From: Catalinimonas alkaloidigena
GTDB taxonomy: Bacteria > Bacteroidota > Bacteroidia > Cytophagales > Cyclobacteriaceae
Assembly: GCF_029504655.1 (NCBI RefSeq)
Contig: NZ_JAQFIL010000001.1
Location: 1,245,001-1,309,000, forward strand
Reading direction: 5' to 3'
DNA: 64,000 nucleotides
Shown in pieces: positions 35,258 through 43,816 of the stretch. Each line of letters begins with the position of its first letter. Within the stretch, counting starts at the first letter, position 1. A program made the translations under genes and the position numbers. The notes below the pieces were generated by a model. That model was not told the origin of the DNA. It worked only from the letters and a program-made list of their open reading frames with translations, and did not search any database.

Positions 35258-37066
35258 ATGAATCAAGTGAAAAATTTACTATTTACTTTTATACTTCTTG
35301 GCTTGGTCGCTTTTTCGGGCTGTAACTCCCTTAAAAAGATGGTTAAGATGGCTGAAGATCAGGAACTGACTGTGGAACCTTCTCCTTTAGAAGTTCATGC
35401 AGATCAGGTTGATTTTGAAATGTCAGCTGTACTACCGGTCAAAATGCTTAAAAAAGAGAAAGTTTACACTGTTAATACTTTCTATAAATATGGTACTGAT
35501 AGCGTAGAAGTAGGAAGTATTGAGTTCCGTGCAGAGGATTTCCCTAACGGAGCAGAACAACAGCCTAGAAAATCCGAATCTTTTTCTTTTGCTTACGATG
35601 GTGAAGCTATGGATGATGGATATCTTATGGTACAAGGTGTAGCATCAGATCCTAATTCAGGTAAAACTGCTTCAACTCCTATGTTACAAGTAGCTGAAGG
35701 TTTAATTACTACTTCACAACTTGTTCAAGTCCCTTCAGGATTAGATGGCGTTTTGTATGCAGATCATGGATACAATACAGCAGAAGAATTAGAGCCAACT
35801 TATGTAAACTTCTATTTTGCTCAAGGTAGCTCTTACCTGAGACCTTCTGAAGTGCGCAGCGACCGCGGTGAAAGATTCAGAAACTTTATTGCTGAGAAAA
35901 ATGTGACCCGTTCAGTTACTATCACAGGTACTCACTCACCTGAAGGACCTGAAAGAGTAAACGAAAACTTATCAAATGATCGTGCCGCTCGTATTGAGGA
36001 GTATTACAGAACTCAAATGGACCGTTACGACTATTCTGATGCTGCCGATGAAATCAACTTCATCCTGAAGCCAGTAGTAGAAGACTGGAGTGGCTTAAGA
36101 GAAGCTCTTCAGGAGTATGATGGCTTAGACCAGTCTGAAAAGCAGGCTTATTATGATATAATTGATGGTTCTGGTTCTTTTGAGGAAAAAGAAGATCAGA
36201 TGCATCAGTTGCCTACTTATAATGAAGTATTCAGAGAATTGTATCCTGATTTAAGAGCTGCCAAAACAGAGGTATTAACAGTAAAAGAAAAGAAAACTGA
36301 ATCTCAGATCTCTGTGCTTTCAAAGCAGGTTTCTGAAGATGCAGTAAAATCTGATACGCTTTCTGAGCAGGAACTTCTTTATGGTGCTACTTTAACGCCA
36401 TCATTGGATGAGAAAGCTGCTATCTACGAAAAAGCAATTGAGTTGCACAACAGTTGGGTTGCTCATAATAACCTCGGCGCAGTTTACTTGCAACAGGCTA
36501 TGGAAGCTAGTAGCTCTCAAATGGAAGACTATCTCGGACAAGCTCAGACTCAACTTGAGACCGCAGCACGTATGAATGATAATGCGGAAGCACATGCTAA
36601 CCTTGCTATTATCTATGCGCTTCAAGGAAACAAAGAGAAAGCAATGGATGAAATCTCTAGCGCCAGCGGCATGCAACCTACTATGCAGGGAGCTACTGCT
36701 TCTATCAACGGAATTAAAGGCGCGGTAGAGATCATGCTAGCTGAGTACGACCAGGCAGTTTCTTCTCTTTCTAATGCTTCTGAAAGTGCAGTAAACCTAT
36801 TTAATTTAGGCTTAGCTCAGGTGCTTTCTGAGAACTATGAAAATGCGATTACCAGCTTTGAAGAAGCGCTGAACGAAGATAGCGAGATGGGATTAGCGAG
36901 CTACGGTATTGCGATAGCTAATGCCAGACTTCAGAATGAAAGTGCTGTTTATGAAGCCTTAGGTAATGCTGTAAGTGCTACATCTGATCTGAGAGAAAAA
37001 GCAGTTACAGATCTTGAATTTGTAAATTATAATGAATCTGAGCAATTCAGAGAAGCACTTCAATAG
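35258..37066 (+). CDS. Lipoprotein with OmpA-like and TPR domains
   Basis: 602 residues. A lipobox (LVAFSGC, C22) marks outer-membrane lipidation. Residues 36-160 are a beta-rich domain unlike OmpA (VDFEMSAVLPVKMLKKEKVY, GLITTSQLVQ). About 185-260 resembles an OmpA C-terminal fold, with FYFAQGSSYLRPSE, ITGTHSPEGPERVNENLSNDRAARIEEYY. Residues about 385-602 are tetratricopeptide-like helices (HNSWVAHNNLGAVYLQQAME, NAEAHANLAIIYALQGNKEK, SAVNLFNLGLAQVLSENYEN). It likely tethers the outer membrane to the wall or acts as an assembly scaffold. Members of this type are known in Bacteroidetes but poorly characterised. A promoter precedes it and a strong terminator follows, so it is a single-gene unit. 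Confidence 0.85.
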   Translation: MNQVKNLLFTFILLGLVAFSGCNSLKKMVKMAEDQELTVEPSPLEVHADQVDFEMSAVLPVKMLKKEKVYTVNTFYKYGTDSVEVGSIEFRAEDFPNGAEQQPRKSESFSFAYDGEAMDDGYLMVQGVASDPNSGKTASTPMLQVAEGLITTSQLVQVPSGLDGVLYADHGYNTAEELEPTYVNFYFAQGSSYLRPSEVRSDRGERFRNFIAEKNVTRSVTITGTHSPEGPERVNENLSNDRAARIEEYYRTQMDRYDYSDAADEINFILKPVVEDWSGLREALQEYDGLDQSEKQAYYDIIDGSGSFEEKEDQMHQLPTYNEVFRELYPDLRAAKTEVLTVKEKKTESQISVLSKQVSEDAVKSDTLSEQELLYGATLTPSLDEKAAIYEKAIELHNSWVAHNNLGAVYLQQAMEASSSQMEDYLGQAQTQLETAARMNDNAEAHANLAIIYALQGNKEKAMDEISSASGMQPTMQGATASINGIKGAVEIMLAEYDQAVSSLSNASESAVNLFNLGLAQVLSENYENAITSFEEALNEDSEMGLASYGIAIANARLQNESAVYEALGNAVSATSDLREKAVTDLEFVNYNESEQFREALQ

Positions 37067-37097
37067 TTCAAGTTTAAGATTTGGTGATGAATTTATT

Positions 37098-37126
37098 AAG
37101 CCTTCCTGCGTTAGGAAGGCTTTTTT
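37098..37126 (+). terminator. Rho-independent terminator
   Basis: AAGCCTTCCT at 37098-37107, a 5-base loop, AGGAAGGCTT at 37113-37122, then a T-run to 37126. It ends the lipoprotein transcript. Confidence 0.9.
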
Positions 37127-37217
37127 CTTAATATTCATGCCTTCAAGCTACTTGTTATTTTGTTAATTAGTAGTTGAAATACTAATTTTAGGCTCTTTAT
37201 ACAACTAAGCATAAAGC

Positions 37218-38201
37218 ATGAGAGAAATACAATTCAGAGAGGCCGTACAGGAGGCCATGTCAGAAGAAATGCGCAGGGATAAAAATGTGTTCCTGATGGG
37301 TGAAGAAGTAGCAGAATATAATGGCGCATATAAGGCCAGTCAGGGAATGCTGGACGAGTTTGGGCCTGAGCGAGTAATAGATACACCCATTGCAGAATTA
37401 GGCTTTACCGGTATTGGTATTGGGGCCGCAATGAACGGCCTAAGACCGATAATTGAATTTATGACATTCAATTTCTCGCTGGTAGCTATTGACCAGATAA
37501 TCAATGGCGCTGCAAAAATGATGTCAATGTCAGGTGGCCAATTGCCTGTGCCTATAGTATTCCGTGGTCCCACTGGTAACGCGGGGCAGCTTAGCTCTCA
37601 ACACTCTCAAAACTTTGATAACTGGTATGCTAATACGCCGGGACTTAAAGTTGTAGTTCCCAGCTCACCCAAACAGGCTAAAGGCTTGTTGAAAGCTTCA
37701 GTCCGCGACAATGACCCGGTTATTTTCATGGAGTCTGAGTTGATGTATGGTGATAAGGGTGATGTTCCTGAAGATAATGAGTTTTTACTTCCTTTAGGTA
37801 AGGCTGAGGTAGTTCGTGAGGGCAGTGATGTTACAATCGTCTCTTTTGGAAAAATGATGAAAGTTGCATTTGAATCGGCTGAAGAGCTGGCAAAAGATAA
37901 TGTAAATGCTGAAGTCATAGATTTGATGACAATTCGCCCGATTGACTATCAAACTGTTGTTGATTCTGTTAAGAAAACCAACCGATTGGTCATAGTAGAA
38001 GAAGCATGGCCCTTGGGAGCTATATCATCCGAAATTACTTACCATATTCAACGTCATGCTTTTGATTATTTAGATGCTCCGATCAGAAGAATTAATAACT
38101 GGGATGTGCCTCTACCTTATGCCCCAACTTTGATTGAAGAAATTTTACCAAATGCCAAAAAAACTGTGCAAGCTTGCAAAGATGTTATGTACATCTCTTA
38201 G
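37218..38201 (+). CDS. pdhB: Pyruvate dehydrogenase E1 component, beta subunit
   Basis: The 327-residue beta chain of the alpha2beta2 E1 enzyme, which with thiamine diphosphate decarboxylates pyruvate and feeds acetyl-CoA production. Conserved features are VFLMGEEVAEYNGAYKAS (25-42), the cofactor glutamate in DTPIAELGFTGIGIGAA, FRGPTGNAGQLSSQHSQ (about 115-131) and the C-terminal WDVPLPYAPTLIEEILP. The alpha subunit, E2 and E3 genes are not adjacent; the gene is monocistronic between two terminators. That it is pyruvate rather than branched-chain oxoacid specific is by similarity. Confidence 0.93.
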   Translation: MREIQFREAVQEAMSEEMRRDKNVFLMGEEVAEYNGAYKASQGMLDEFGPERVIDTPIAELGFTGIGIGAAMNGLRPIIEFMTFNFSLVAIDQIINGAAKMMSMSGGQLPVPIVFRGPTGNAGQLSSQHSQNFDNWYANTPGLKVVVPSSPKQAKGLLKASVRDNDPVIFMESELMYGDKGDVPEDNEFLLPLGKAEVVREGSDVTIVSFGKMMKVAFESAEELAKDNVNAEVIDLMTIRPIDYQTVVDSVKKTNRLVIVEEAWPLGAISSEITYHIQRHAFDYLDAPIRRINNWDVPLPYAPTLIEEILPNAKKTVQACKDVMYIS

Positions 38202-38226
38202 ACTTGTTACGTATATACAAAAGCAG

Positions 38227-38257
38227 AAAAGAGCAGCTTAACAACTGCTCTTTTTTT
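38227..38257. terminator. Bidirectional terminator between pdhB and ffh
   Basis: AAAAGAGCAG at 38227-38236 pairs with CTGCTCTTTT at 38245-38254, followed by T's to 38257 and preceded by A's. It lies between convergent genes and can serve both. Confidence 0.88.
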
Positions 38258-38281
38258 ATGTTTTTTTTTAACCTTTAATTT

Positions 38282-39607
38282 TTAAGAAAATGGATTGATG
38301 TTCGCTAAACCTTTGTTTTTGCCCATCTTATTCATTTTCTTCATCATTTTACGCATTTCCTCAAACTGCTTTAGCAGGTTATTAACTTCCTGTACAGAGG
38401 TACCACTTCCACTAGCTATCCTTTTTTTACGGCTACCATTAATTACACTGGGCGTGCCTCTTTCTTCAAGGGTCATTGATCGGATTATTGCTTCAATGGG
38501 CTTAAAGGAATCATCATCAATATCAATATTTTTAAGGGCTTTATTCATCCCAGGCAGCAAACCCAATAAGTCTTTGATGTTACCCATCTTTTTGATTTGC
38601 TGAAGTTGAGATAGAAAGTCGTCAAAATCAAATTGATTTTTGCGGATCTTTTTGTTTAGACGCTCTGCTTCTTCTTCATCAAAAGCCTGCTGAGCTTTCT
38701 CCACCAATGTAGTAACGTCACCCATGTCCAAAATACGGCGAGCCATACGGTCCGGGTAAAAAATGTCAATAGCGTCCATTTTTTCACCATTACTCACAAA
38801 CTTGATAGGCTTCTCTACTACCTTTCTGATGGAAAGAGCAGCACCGCCTCTTGTATCTCCATCAAGTTTAGTCAATACTACACCATCAAAATCAATCTGC
38901 TCATCAAAGGCTTTGGCAGTATTAACCGCATCCTGACCAGTCATGGAGTCAACCACAAAAAGTGTCTCGGAAGGCTTTAATGTTTGCTTGAGAGAGGAAA
39001 TTTCATTCATCATTGCCTCATCAATAGCCAAACGCCCGGCAGTATCTACAATCACGATTTTTTTGTGATTCTGCTTAGCATAAGCAATAGCATCCTGAGC
39101 TATTTTTAAGGGGTCTTTTGTATCCTTATCTGCATAAACCTCAACACCTACCTGCTCACCTAGTACTTTTAACTGATCAATGGCGGCGGGGCGATATACA
39201 TCACAGGCAGTAAGCAATACTTCGCGATTTTGTTTTTTTAAGTGATTCGCGAGCTTACCCGAAAAAGTAGTTTTTCCAGAACCTTGCAAACCAGAAATTA
39301 ATATAATAGCGGGTTCGCCACTCACTTCAATACTACTCTGGGAGCCACCCATCAGGTCAGTCAGCTCCTCCTCTACAATTTTGGTAAGTAACTGTCCGGG
39401 AGAAACAGAGATTAACACTTTGCGGCCAATTGCCTTTTCTTTAATGGAATCAGTGACTTCTTTAGCTACCTTAAAATTAACGTCGGCATCAATAAGAGCC
39501 CTTCGTATTTCTTTTACGGTGGTGGCTACGTTTACTTCAGTAATGGCCCCCTGCCCCTTGAGAGTTTTAAATGCCCTATCTAATCGTGTACTTAAACTAT
39601 CAAACAT
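38282..39607 (-). CDS. ffh: Signal recognition particle protein Ffh
   Basis: The GTPase of the signal recognition particle, which targets membrane proteins co-translationally. 441 residues: N domain 1-95, G domain with P-loop GLQGSGKT at 107-114, DTAGR and TKLDGDTRGGAAL motifs, then the methionine-rich M domain from about 325, ending MRKMMKKMNKMGKNKG, which binds signal peptides and 4.5S RNA. Length and order are normal. Confidence 0.97.
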   Translation of the reverse strand: MFDSLSTRLDRAFKTLKGQGAITEVNVATTVKEIRRALIDADVNFKVAKEVTDSIKEKAIGRKVLISVSPGQLLTKIVEEELTDLMGGSQSSIEVSGEPAIILISGLQGSGKTTFSGKLANHLKKQNREVLLTACDVYRPAAIDQLKVLGEQVGVEVYADKDTKDPLKIAQDAIAYAKQNHKKIVIVDTAGRLAIDEAMMNEISSLKQTLKPSETLFVVDSMTGQDAVNTAKAFDEQIDFDGVVLTKLDGDTRGGAALSIRKVVEKPIKFVSNGEKMDAIDIFYPDRMARRILDMGDVTTLVEKAQQAFDEEEAERLNKKIRKNQFDFDDFLSQLQQIKKMGNIKDLLGLLPGMNKALKNIDIDDDSFKPIEAIIRSMTLEERGTPSVINGSRKKRIASGSGTSVQEVNNLLKQFEEMRKMMKKMNKMGKNKGLANINPFS

Positions 39608-40344
39608 ATATTTTTCTCTTTTATAGTTTGTTCTATCAGGAGTTTGCTACCCAAGGATAACAATTAAGAACGCTTTTCCAGTAAATATGAAAAACATAAA
39701 CTAAAACAAGTGCTATTATTGAAGTCAATAACACCTCATTTTAACAAACTCCAAAGTTAATCAACTTTCAAAGTTCGTGAAAAAATAGGCGCGATAAAAG
39801 ACTCAAAAGAACGAATAATAAGAATTATAGGCTTTCTTTTTAGTATGATACGAGTAGAATAGGCTGGTGTTCTTTGCCTTGAAGAGAGAAGCTTTATCAC
39901 ATCTGCATGTTGAAAAATGCACTATGCAGTAAAGTGAGGGCTATGCCTTTGAACAGTACATGTGTATTTTATATCCCTACCTGTTGACAGTATTTGTGTG
40001 TTGACTTCCGTACAAATAGCAAAGAGAGTTTGGCCATAGGTTCAGAGCAATTCTTTTTATTTAATATTATCCCTCCTGAGTAAGAAAGTGATACTTTTCT
40101 AAAAGATAAGTTTCAGTAAATCATGTTTTTTTGTTGTGTTAGCTGTTTTACAATTTTTTATATGGGTAATGCAGACCCATATGACTGTAATGCACATATG
40201 TAAAATGTGAAGCTTTATGTGAAATTATTTCCGTGTTCTATAAATAAAACAACCATAAAATTCATTTTATGAATATTTATTATTAATAAAACAATATATT
40301 ACTATATTTGTTATAATAATATTTATAAAAAATAAAAATTATCT
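39608..40344. other. Gene-free AT-rich region, 737 bases
   Basis: No convincing gene on either strand. A perfect hairpin, ATATGGGT at 40160-40167 with ACCCATAT at 40175-40182 around a 7-base loop, stands near the right side. A possible minus-strand -7 box (CAAAGTTA at 39752-39759, complement TAACTTTG) could belong to ffh but is 145 bases from its start. The right end carries the promoter-like TATATTTG for the TerB-like gene. Confidence 0.5.
40313..40320 (+). promoter_or_regulatory. Putative -7 element for the TerB-like gene
   Basis: TATATTTG matches TAnnTTTG, 24 bases before the ATG at 40345. A matching TTG at 19-20 bases upstream is not present. Confidence 0.4.
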
Positions 40345-40791
40345 ATGAGTATCCTAGAACTTCTTACTGGCAAAAAGAAAAAAAGAGCTAAGGGTCACCT
40401 GAGTAATCTTTTTGCTGTTGCTGCCTCCGACGGGTCATTTGATGGAATGGAGATAGATTATTTACTGTCTATGGCTCAGAGATATAATATTTCGGAAGAA
40501 GAAGTAAAACTTATAAAAGATAATCCTCAGGCATTTGAGTATGAACCTCCGGTAAATGACCGTGAGCGATTTGATCATTTACATCATTTAGTTTGTATGA
40601 TGATGATAGATGGTGAGGTGCATGTCAATGAACTGGAAATCTGCAAAAGACTAGCATCTACACTAGGATTGAAAAAAGAATTCGTTGATGATTTTATTCA
40701 AGTGATTCAGGAAGACCACAAAAGAGAAGCGCCAACAGAAGTCATTATAGGAAAATTACTCAAATTGGCTCAGGAAAGAGAGAGTAATTAA
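40345..40791 (+). CDS. TerB-like protein
   Basis: A 148-residue cytoplasmic protein. After a basic lead (KKKKRAKGH), helices with acidic loops follow: LSNLFAVAASDGSFDGMEIDYLLSMAQRY (about 20-48) and HHLVCMMMIDGEVHVNELEICKRLASTLG (about 83-111). The paired acidic DG-E-D loops are the TerB signature, possibly metal-binding. TerB domains occur in tellurite-resistance and stress systems, but isolated copies such as this have no proven function. A strong terminator follows. Confidence 0.8.
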   Translation: MSILELLTGKKKKRAKGHLSNLFAVAASDGSFDGMEIDYLLSMAQRYNISEEEVKLIKDNPQAFEYEPPVNDRERFDHLHHLVCMMMIDGEVHVNELEICKRLASTLGLKKEFVDDFIQVIQEDHKREAPTEVIIGKLLKLAQERESN

Positions 40792-40826
40792 GTTATACTA
40801 GTGTAATTCAAAAGATTAATTGGAAG

Positions 40827-40875
40827 ATACGGTTGCTTCGCTCTACAATAGCGAAAATAGCCGTATTTTTTTTTA
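40827..40875 (+). terminator. Rho-independent terminator after the TerB-like gene
   Basis: ATACGG at 40827-40832 pairs with CCGTAT at 40861-40866, with an inner CTTCGCT/AGCGAAA stem, and a run of T's follows. It lies directly ahead of the helicase promoter element. Confidence 0.85.
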
Positions 40876-40883
40876 TATATTTG
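40876..40883 (+). promoter_or_regulatory. Putative -7 element for the DEAD-box helicase
   Basis: TATATTTG, matching TAnnTTTG, begins where the terminator T-run ends and lies 48 bases before the TTG start codon. No good -33 element was seen. Confidence 0.4.
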
Positions 40884-40931
40884 TTGAACTGTAAAATCAA
40901 AGTTTTAAAAAATACCAATTAATCAGAAAAT

Positions 40932-42137
40932 TTGAGTTTCAAGAATTTTAAATTTCAAGCTGAACTTCAGGAAGGAATAAGTGCGATGGGTTTTGAAGAA
41001 CCAACACCTGTTCAGCAACAAGCCATCCCTCCCATATTATCAGGAAAAGACGTAATTGCCTGTGCACAAACAGGTACAGGAAAAACGGCGGCATACCTTT
41101 TACCCATCCTTAACGATCTGGTTATGCAGCCGACAGAATATATAAGCTCCCTAATAATTGTTCCCACACGTGAGTTAGCTGTTCAGATTGATCAACAGCT
41201 TGAGGGGTTTTCATATTTTACGTCTGTAAGTTCAATTACTATATACGGTGGAAGTGATGGGGCTACTTTTGACAGGCAGAAATCAGCTCTTAAGAAAGGT
41301 ACAGGTATCATTGTTGCAACGCCAGGTAAGTTGATGTCTCATTTAAATCTAGGTTATGTTGACCTGAAGCACCTTCGGCATTTTATATTGGATGAAGCTG
41401 ATCGCATGCTGGATATGGGTTTCTATGAAGATATTATGCGTATTGCCAGCTACCTGCCCGAGAAAAAACAGACATTGATGTTTTCAGCGACTATGCCTCC
41501 AAAAATAAGGCAGTTGGCTAAAAATGTTCAAGTAGATCCTGAAGAGATCAACATTGCCATCTCCAAAACCGCATCAGGAATACTCCAAGCAGCTTTTATA
41601 TTGTATGATAATCAAAAACTACCATTACTTGAACACCTGCTAAAAGCTAAAAAAATAGGCTCACTTATCGTTTTTTGCGCTCGTAAAGTAACTGTAAAAG
41701 AAATTAGTAAGGCATTAGACAAACTTGATTATCAAATTTCTGCCATTCACTCTGATCTAGAACAAAGTGAAAGAGAAGAGATTATGCGCAAGTTTCGTAA
41801 TAAACAGATACAGGTGCTTGTCGCTACGGATATTCTGTCCAGAGGGATTGATGTTGAGGGAATTGAGCTTGTTATCAATTATGATGTTCCAAATGACGCT
41901 GAGGATTACGTGCATCGTGTAGGGAGAACAGCTCGCGCTGATAAAAAAGGAGCTGCTTTTACGTTTGTAGGACCTAAAGAACAGCGTTCTTTTAGTCAGA
42001 TTGAAAGTCTGATAGAAAAAGAGATCACTAAAGCAAAATTACCCGATTATATCGGTGATGGACCTGCTTATAACCCCGGCTCTTTTGGAAAAGGAAAAGG
42101 TAAGAGCTTTAAAAAAGGCAGGAAAAAGAATAAATAA
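40932..42137 (+). CDS. DEAD-box RNA helicase
   Basis: An ATP-dependent RNA helicase of 401 residues, RhlE-like. Motifs: GFEEPTPVQQQAIPPIL (Q motif, 20-36), AQTGTGKTAA (45-54), PTRELA, TPGKL, LDEADRMLDMGF (DEAD), SAT, ATDILSRGIDVEG, and HRVGRTARADKKG. A short basic tail (GKGKGKSFKKGRKKNK) may bind RNA. Its start is TTG at 40932; the residues encoded (MSFKNFKFQAELQEGI) are those expected at the N-terminus and no ATG fits. Likely roles are ribosome assembly or RNA turnover. Confidence 0.93.
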   Translation: MSFKNFKFQAELQEGISAMGFEEPTPVQQQAIPPILSGKDVIACAQTGTGKTAAYLLPILNDLVMQPTEYISSLIIVPTRELAVQIDQQLEGFSYFTSVSSITIYGGSDGATFDRQKSALKKGTGIIVATPGKLMSHLNLGYVDLKHLRHFILDEADRMLDMGFYEDIMRIASYLPEKKQTLMFSATMPPKIRQLAKNVQVDPEEINIAISKTASGILQAAFILYDNQKLPLLEHLLKAKKIGSLIVFCARKVTVKEISKALDKLDYQISAIHSDLEQSEREEIMRKFRNKQIQVLVATDILSRGIDVEGIELVINYDVPNDAEDYVHRVGRTARADKKGAAFTFVGPKEQRSFSQIESLIEKEITKAKLPDYIGDGPAYNPGSFGKGKGKSFKKGRKKNK

Positions 42138-42140
42138 ATT

Positions 42141-43352
42141 TTAGCGTTCCCTTAGTTTGGTAACAACCTCAGTTGGAGTATGCAGAGTTTTATGAACCGG
42201 GCATTTGTTCGCGATTTCTATCAATCTCTCTTTTTGCTTTCTACTGAGATCTCCTTCTAATTCAATTACTCTTTCAATCTGATCTATTTTTTTTGCGTCA
42301 TCTTCGCAAGCTTCACAGTCTTTTGAATGAATTTTCTGATGTTGCAAGTGTACTCTAACTTCTCTGAGCGGCCATTTTTTATGATCAGCATACATCCTGA
42401 GTGTCATACCCGTACAGGCTCCCAAGCTAGCAGACAACAATTCGTAAGGAGAGGGCCCTAGATCGCTTCCTCCTGCATCAATTGGTTCATCTGCAATAAG
42501 CGCGTGCTCATCAGTCATAATCTCAGTGACGAAGCTTTCCTGGGTTCTGGCGACTACCTGCTTATCAGAGGTTAAACGGCTAGCGTTTTGTGTTCGGATG
42601 TAGCGACTCACCCAGCTTGCAATCATACTTCCTGCATATAAGGAATCTTCCTTATTAGTAAGTAAATGGTCAGCCTGATCTAAGGAAACAAATGATTTGG
42701 GGTGGAATGTATGTCTGTAAATGTCAGACGCATTGTCAATAGAAACAATGTTGTCAATTGGCGAATGCATAATTAATAAAGGCTTTCTGATATTTTTTAA
42801 CTCATGGCCTTCTTGGAACTTACTTATATCATCAAGAAATTGCTTTTTTATAAGAAATGGTCGCCCTCCAATATCTACTTCGGCCTTACCTTCTCTTTCG
42901 ATGACAGCTTTATCTTCACGAAAAAGTTTTGTGACATGAGTAGGAGAAGAGGGAGAGCCAATGGTAACAAGTGCTTCTGCTGATTTAATGTGTAAGCTGG
43001 CAATTAGTACCGCAGTACCTCCCAGAGAATGGCCTACCAGTAATTTTGGTGCTTCGTAGTTTTCATTCAAATAATCAGATGCAGTTATCAAGTCCTGAAT
43101 GTTAGAGGAGAAGTTAGTATCAGCGAAATCCCCTTCACTTTCACCCAGGCCTGTAAAATCAAAGCGGAGCACCGCAAACCCCCTTTGCACCAATGCGCGG
43201 CTGATGTTGCTAATAGCAGTAAGGTTTTTTCCACAGGTAAAACAGTGTGCAAGAATAGCATACGCCTTGGGATGACCATTGGCAGGTTTCTCTAAACGGG
43301 CAGATAGTTCCTGGCCTTGTGGGTTTTCAAACGTAATTTTAATAGCGGTCAT
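42141..43352 (-). CDS. Bifunctional alpha/beta hydrolase and OsmC fusion protein
   Basis: Two domains in 403 residues. 1-255 is an alpha/beta hydrolase: oxyanion region LAHCFTCGKNL, nucleophile S109 in VGHSLGG, and a likely catalytic histidine in DQADHLL. About 270-403 is an OsmC-type domain (VTEIMTDEHALIADEP, SPYELLSASLGACTGMTL) with the redox cysteine pair C313 and C384 (NKCPVHKT). OsmC enzymes reduce organic hydroperoxides. Combining the two suggests hydrolysis of peroxidised esters, but that is inference. Similar fusions are known in other bacteria. It converges on the helicase, separated by 3 bases. Confidence 0.92.
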   Translation of the reverse strand: MTAIKITFENPQGQELSARLEKPANGHPKAYAILAHCFTCGKNLTAISNISRALVQRGFAVLRFDFTGLGESEGDFADTNFSSNIQDLITASDYLNENYEAPKLLVGHSLGGTAVLIASLHIKSAEALVTIGSPSSPTHVTKLFREDKAVIEREGKAEVDIGGRPFLIKKQFLDDISKFQEGHELKNIRKPLLIMHSPIDNIVSIDNASDIYRHTFHPKSFVSLDQADHLLTNKEDSLYAGSMIASWVSRYIRTQNASRLTSDKQVVARTQESFVTEIMTDEHALIADEPIDAGGSDLGPSPYELLSASLGACTGMTLRMYADHKKWPLREVRVHLQHQKIHSKDCEACEDDAKKIDQIERVIELEGDLSRKQKERLIEIANKCPVHKTLHTPTEVVTKLRER

Positions 43353-43471
43353 GGTGTTTTATTTTGGATAAGGTAAGCAGATTAGGCTCATTTAAAAAGT
43401 CCGGGGAATGACAAAATTAAGAGAGAGCTGAAGTATGAGTTTCATGCTCTACTGATCCTGAAAAAATTGCA

Positions 43472-43503
43472 TAAAAAAAGACAGATCAATTACTGATCTG
43501 TCT
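43472..43503 (-). terminator. Terminator for tRNA-Met
   Basis: AGACAGATCA at 43479-43488 and TGATCTGTCT at 43494-43503 form a 10-base stem. On the minus strand a run of T's follows it, 14 bases after the tRNA 3' end. Confidence 0.85.
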
Positions 43504-43516
43504 TATTCAAGGGTAG

Positions 43517-43590
43517 TAGCGAAGACGGGAATCGAACCCGTGACCTCAGGGTTATGAATCCTGCGCTCTAACCATCTGAGCTACCTCGCC
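43517..43590 (-). tRNA. tRNA-Met (CAT)
   Basis: 74 bases fold into a cloverleaf: acceptor GGCGAGG with CTTCGCT (G-U pairs at 1-72 and 6-67), D stem GCTC/GAGC, anticodon loop TTCATAA, T stem ACGGG/CCCGT, discriminator A. The T loop reads TTCGATT. The last base pair of the anticodon stem (A31-C39) is mismatched. CCA is not encoded. CAT could also denote a lysidine-modified tRNA-Ile, but the sequence resembles elongator Met. Confidence 0.92.
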
Positions 43591-43670
43591 ATACGGTATC
43601 ATTCACTTTCAGCAGCATAACAATAAAGCTGAATTGCTAATGTGTATGCTACCTGTTGCGAAATGAGTTG

Positions 43671-43700
43671 CAAAATTACGAACTTACATTTTAAGTACAA
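43671..43700 (-). promoter_or_regulatory. Promoter for tRNA-Met
   Basis: On the minus strand TTG (43698-43700), exactly 19 bases, then TAATTTTG (43671-43678): the same spacing and sequence as the tRNA-Leu promoter. It lies 80 bases upstream of the tRNA 5' end. Confidence 0.75.
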
Positions 43701-43816
43701 GTTTCTTAAGGATAAAAATTTGTCTGGTAAATAAATTTTGGTTGTTGGTCTAATAAAATAATTATACATTGCATAAAGGCGTATCTGCGCAAGACAGGCC
43801 TATAACCGTATTCTAT

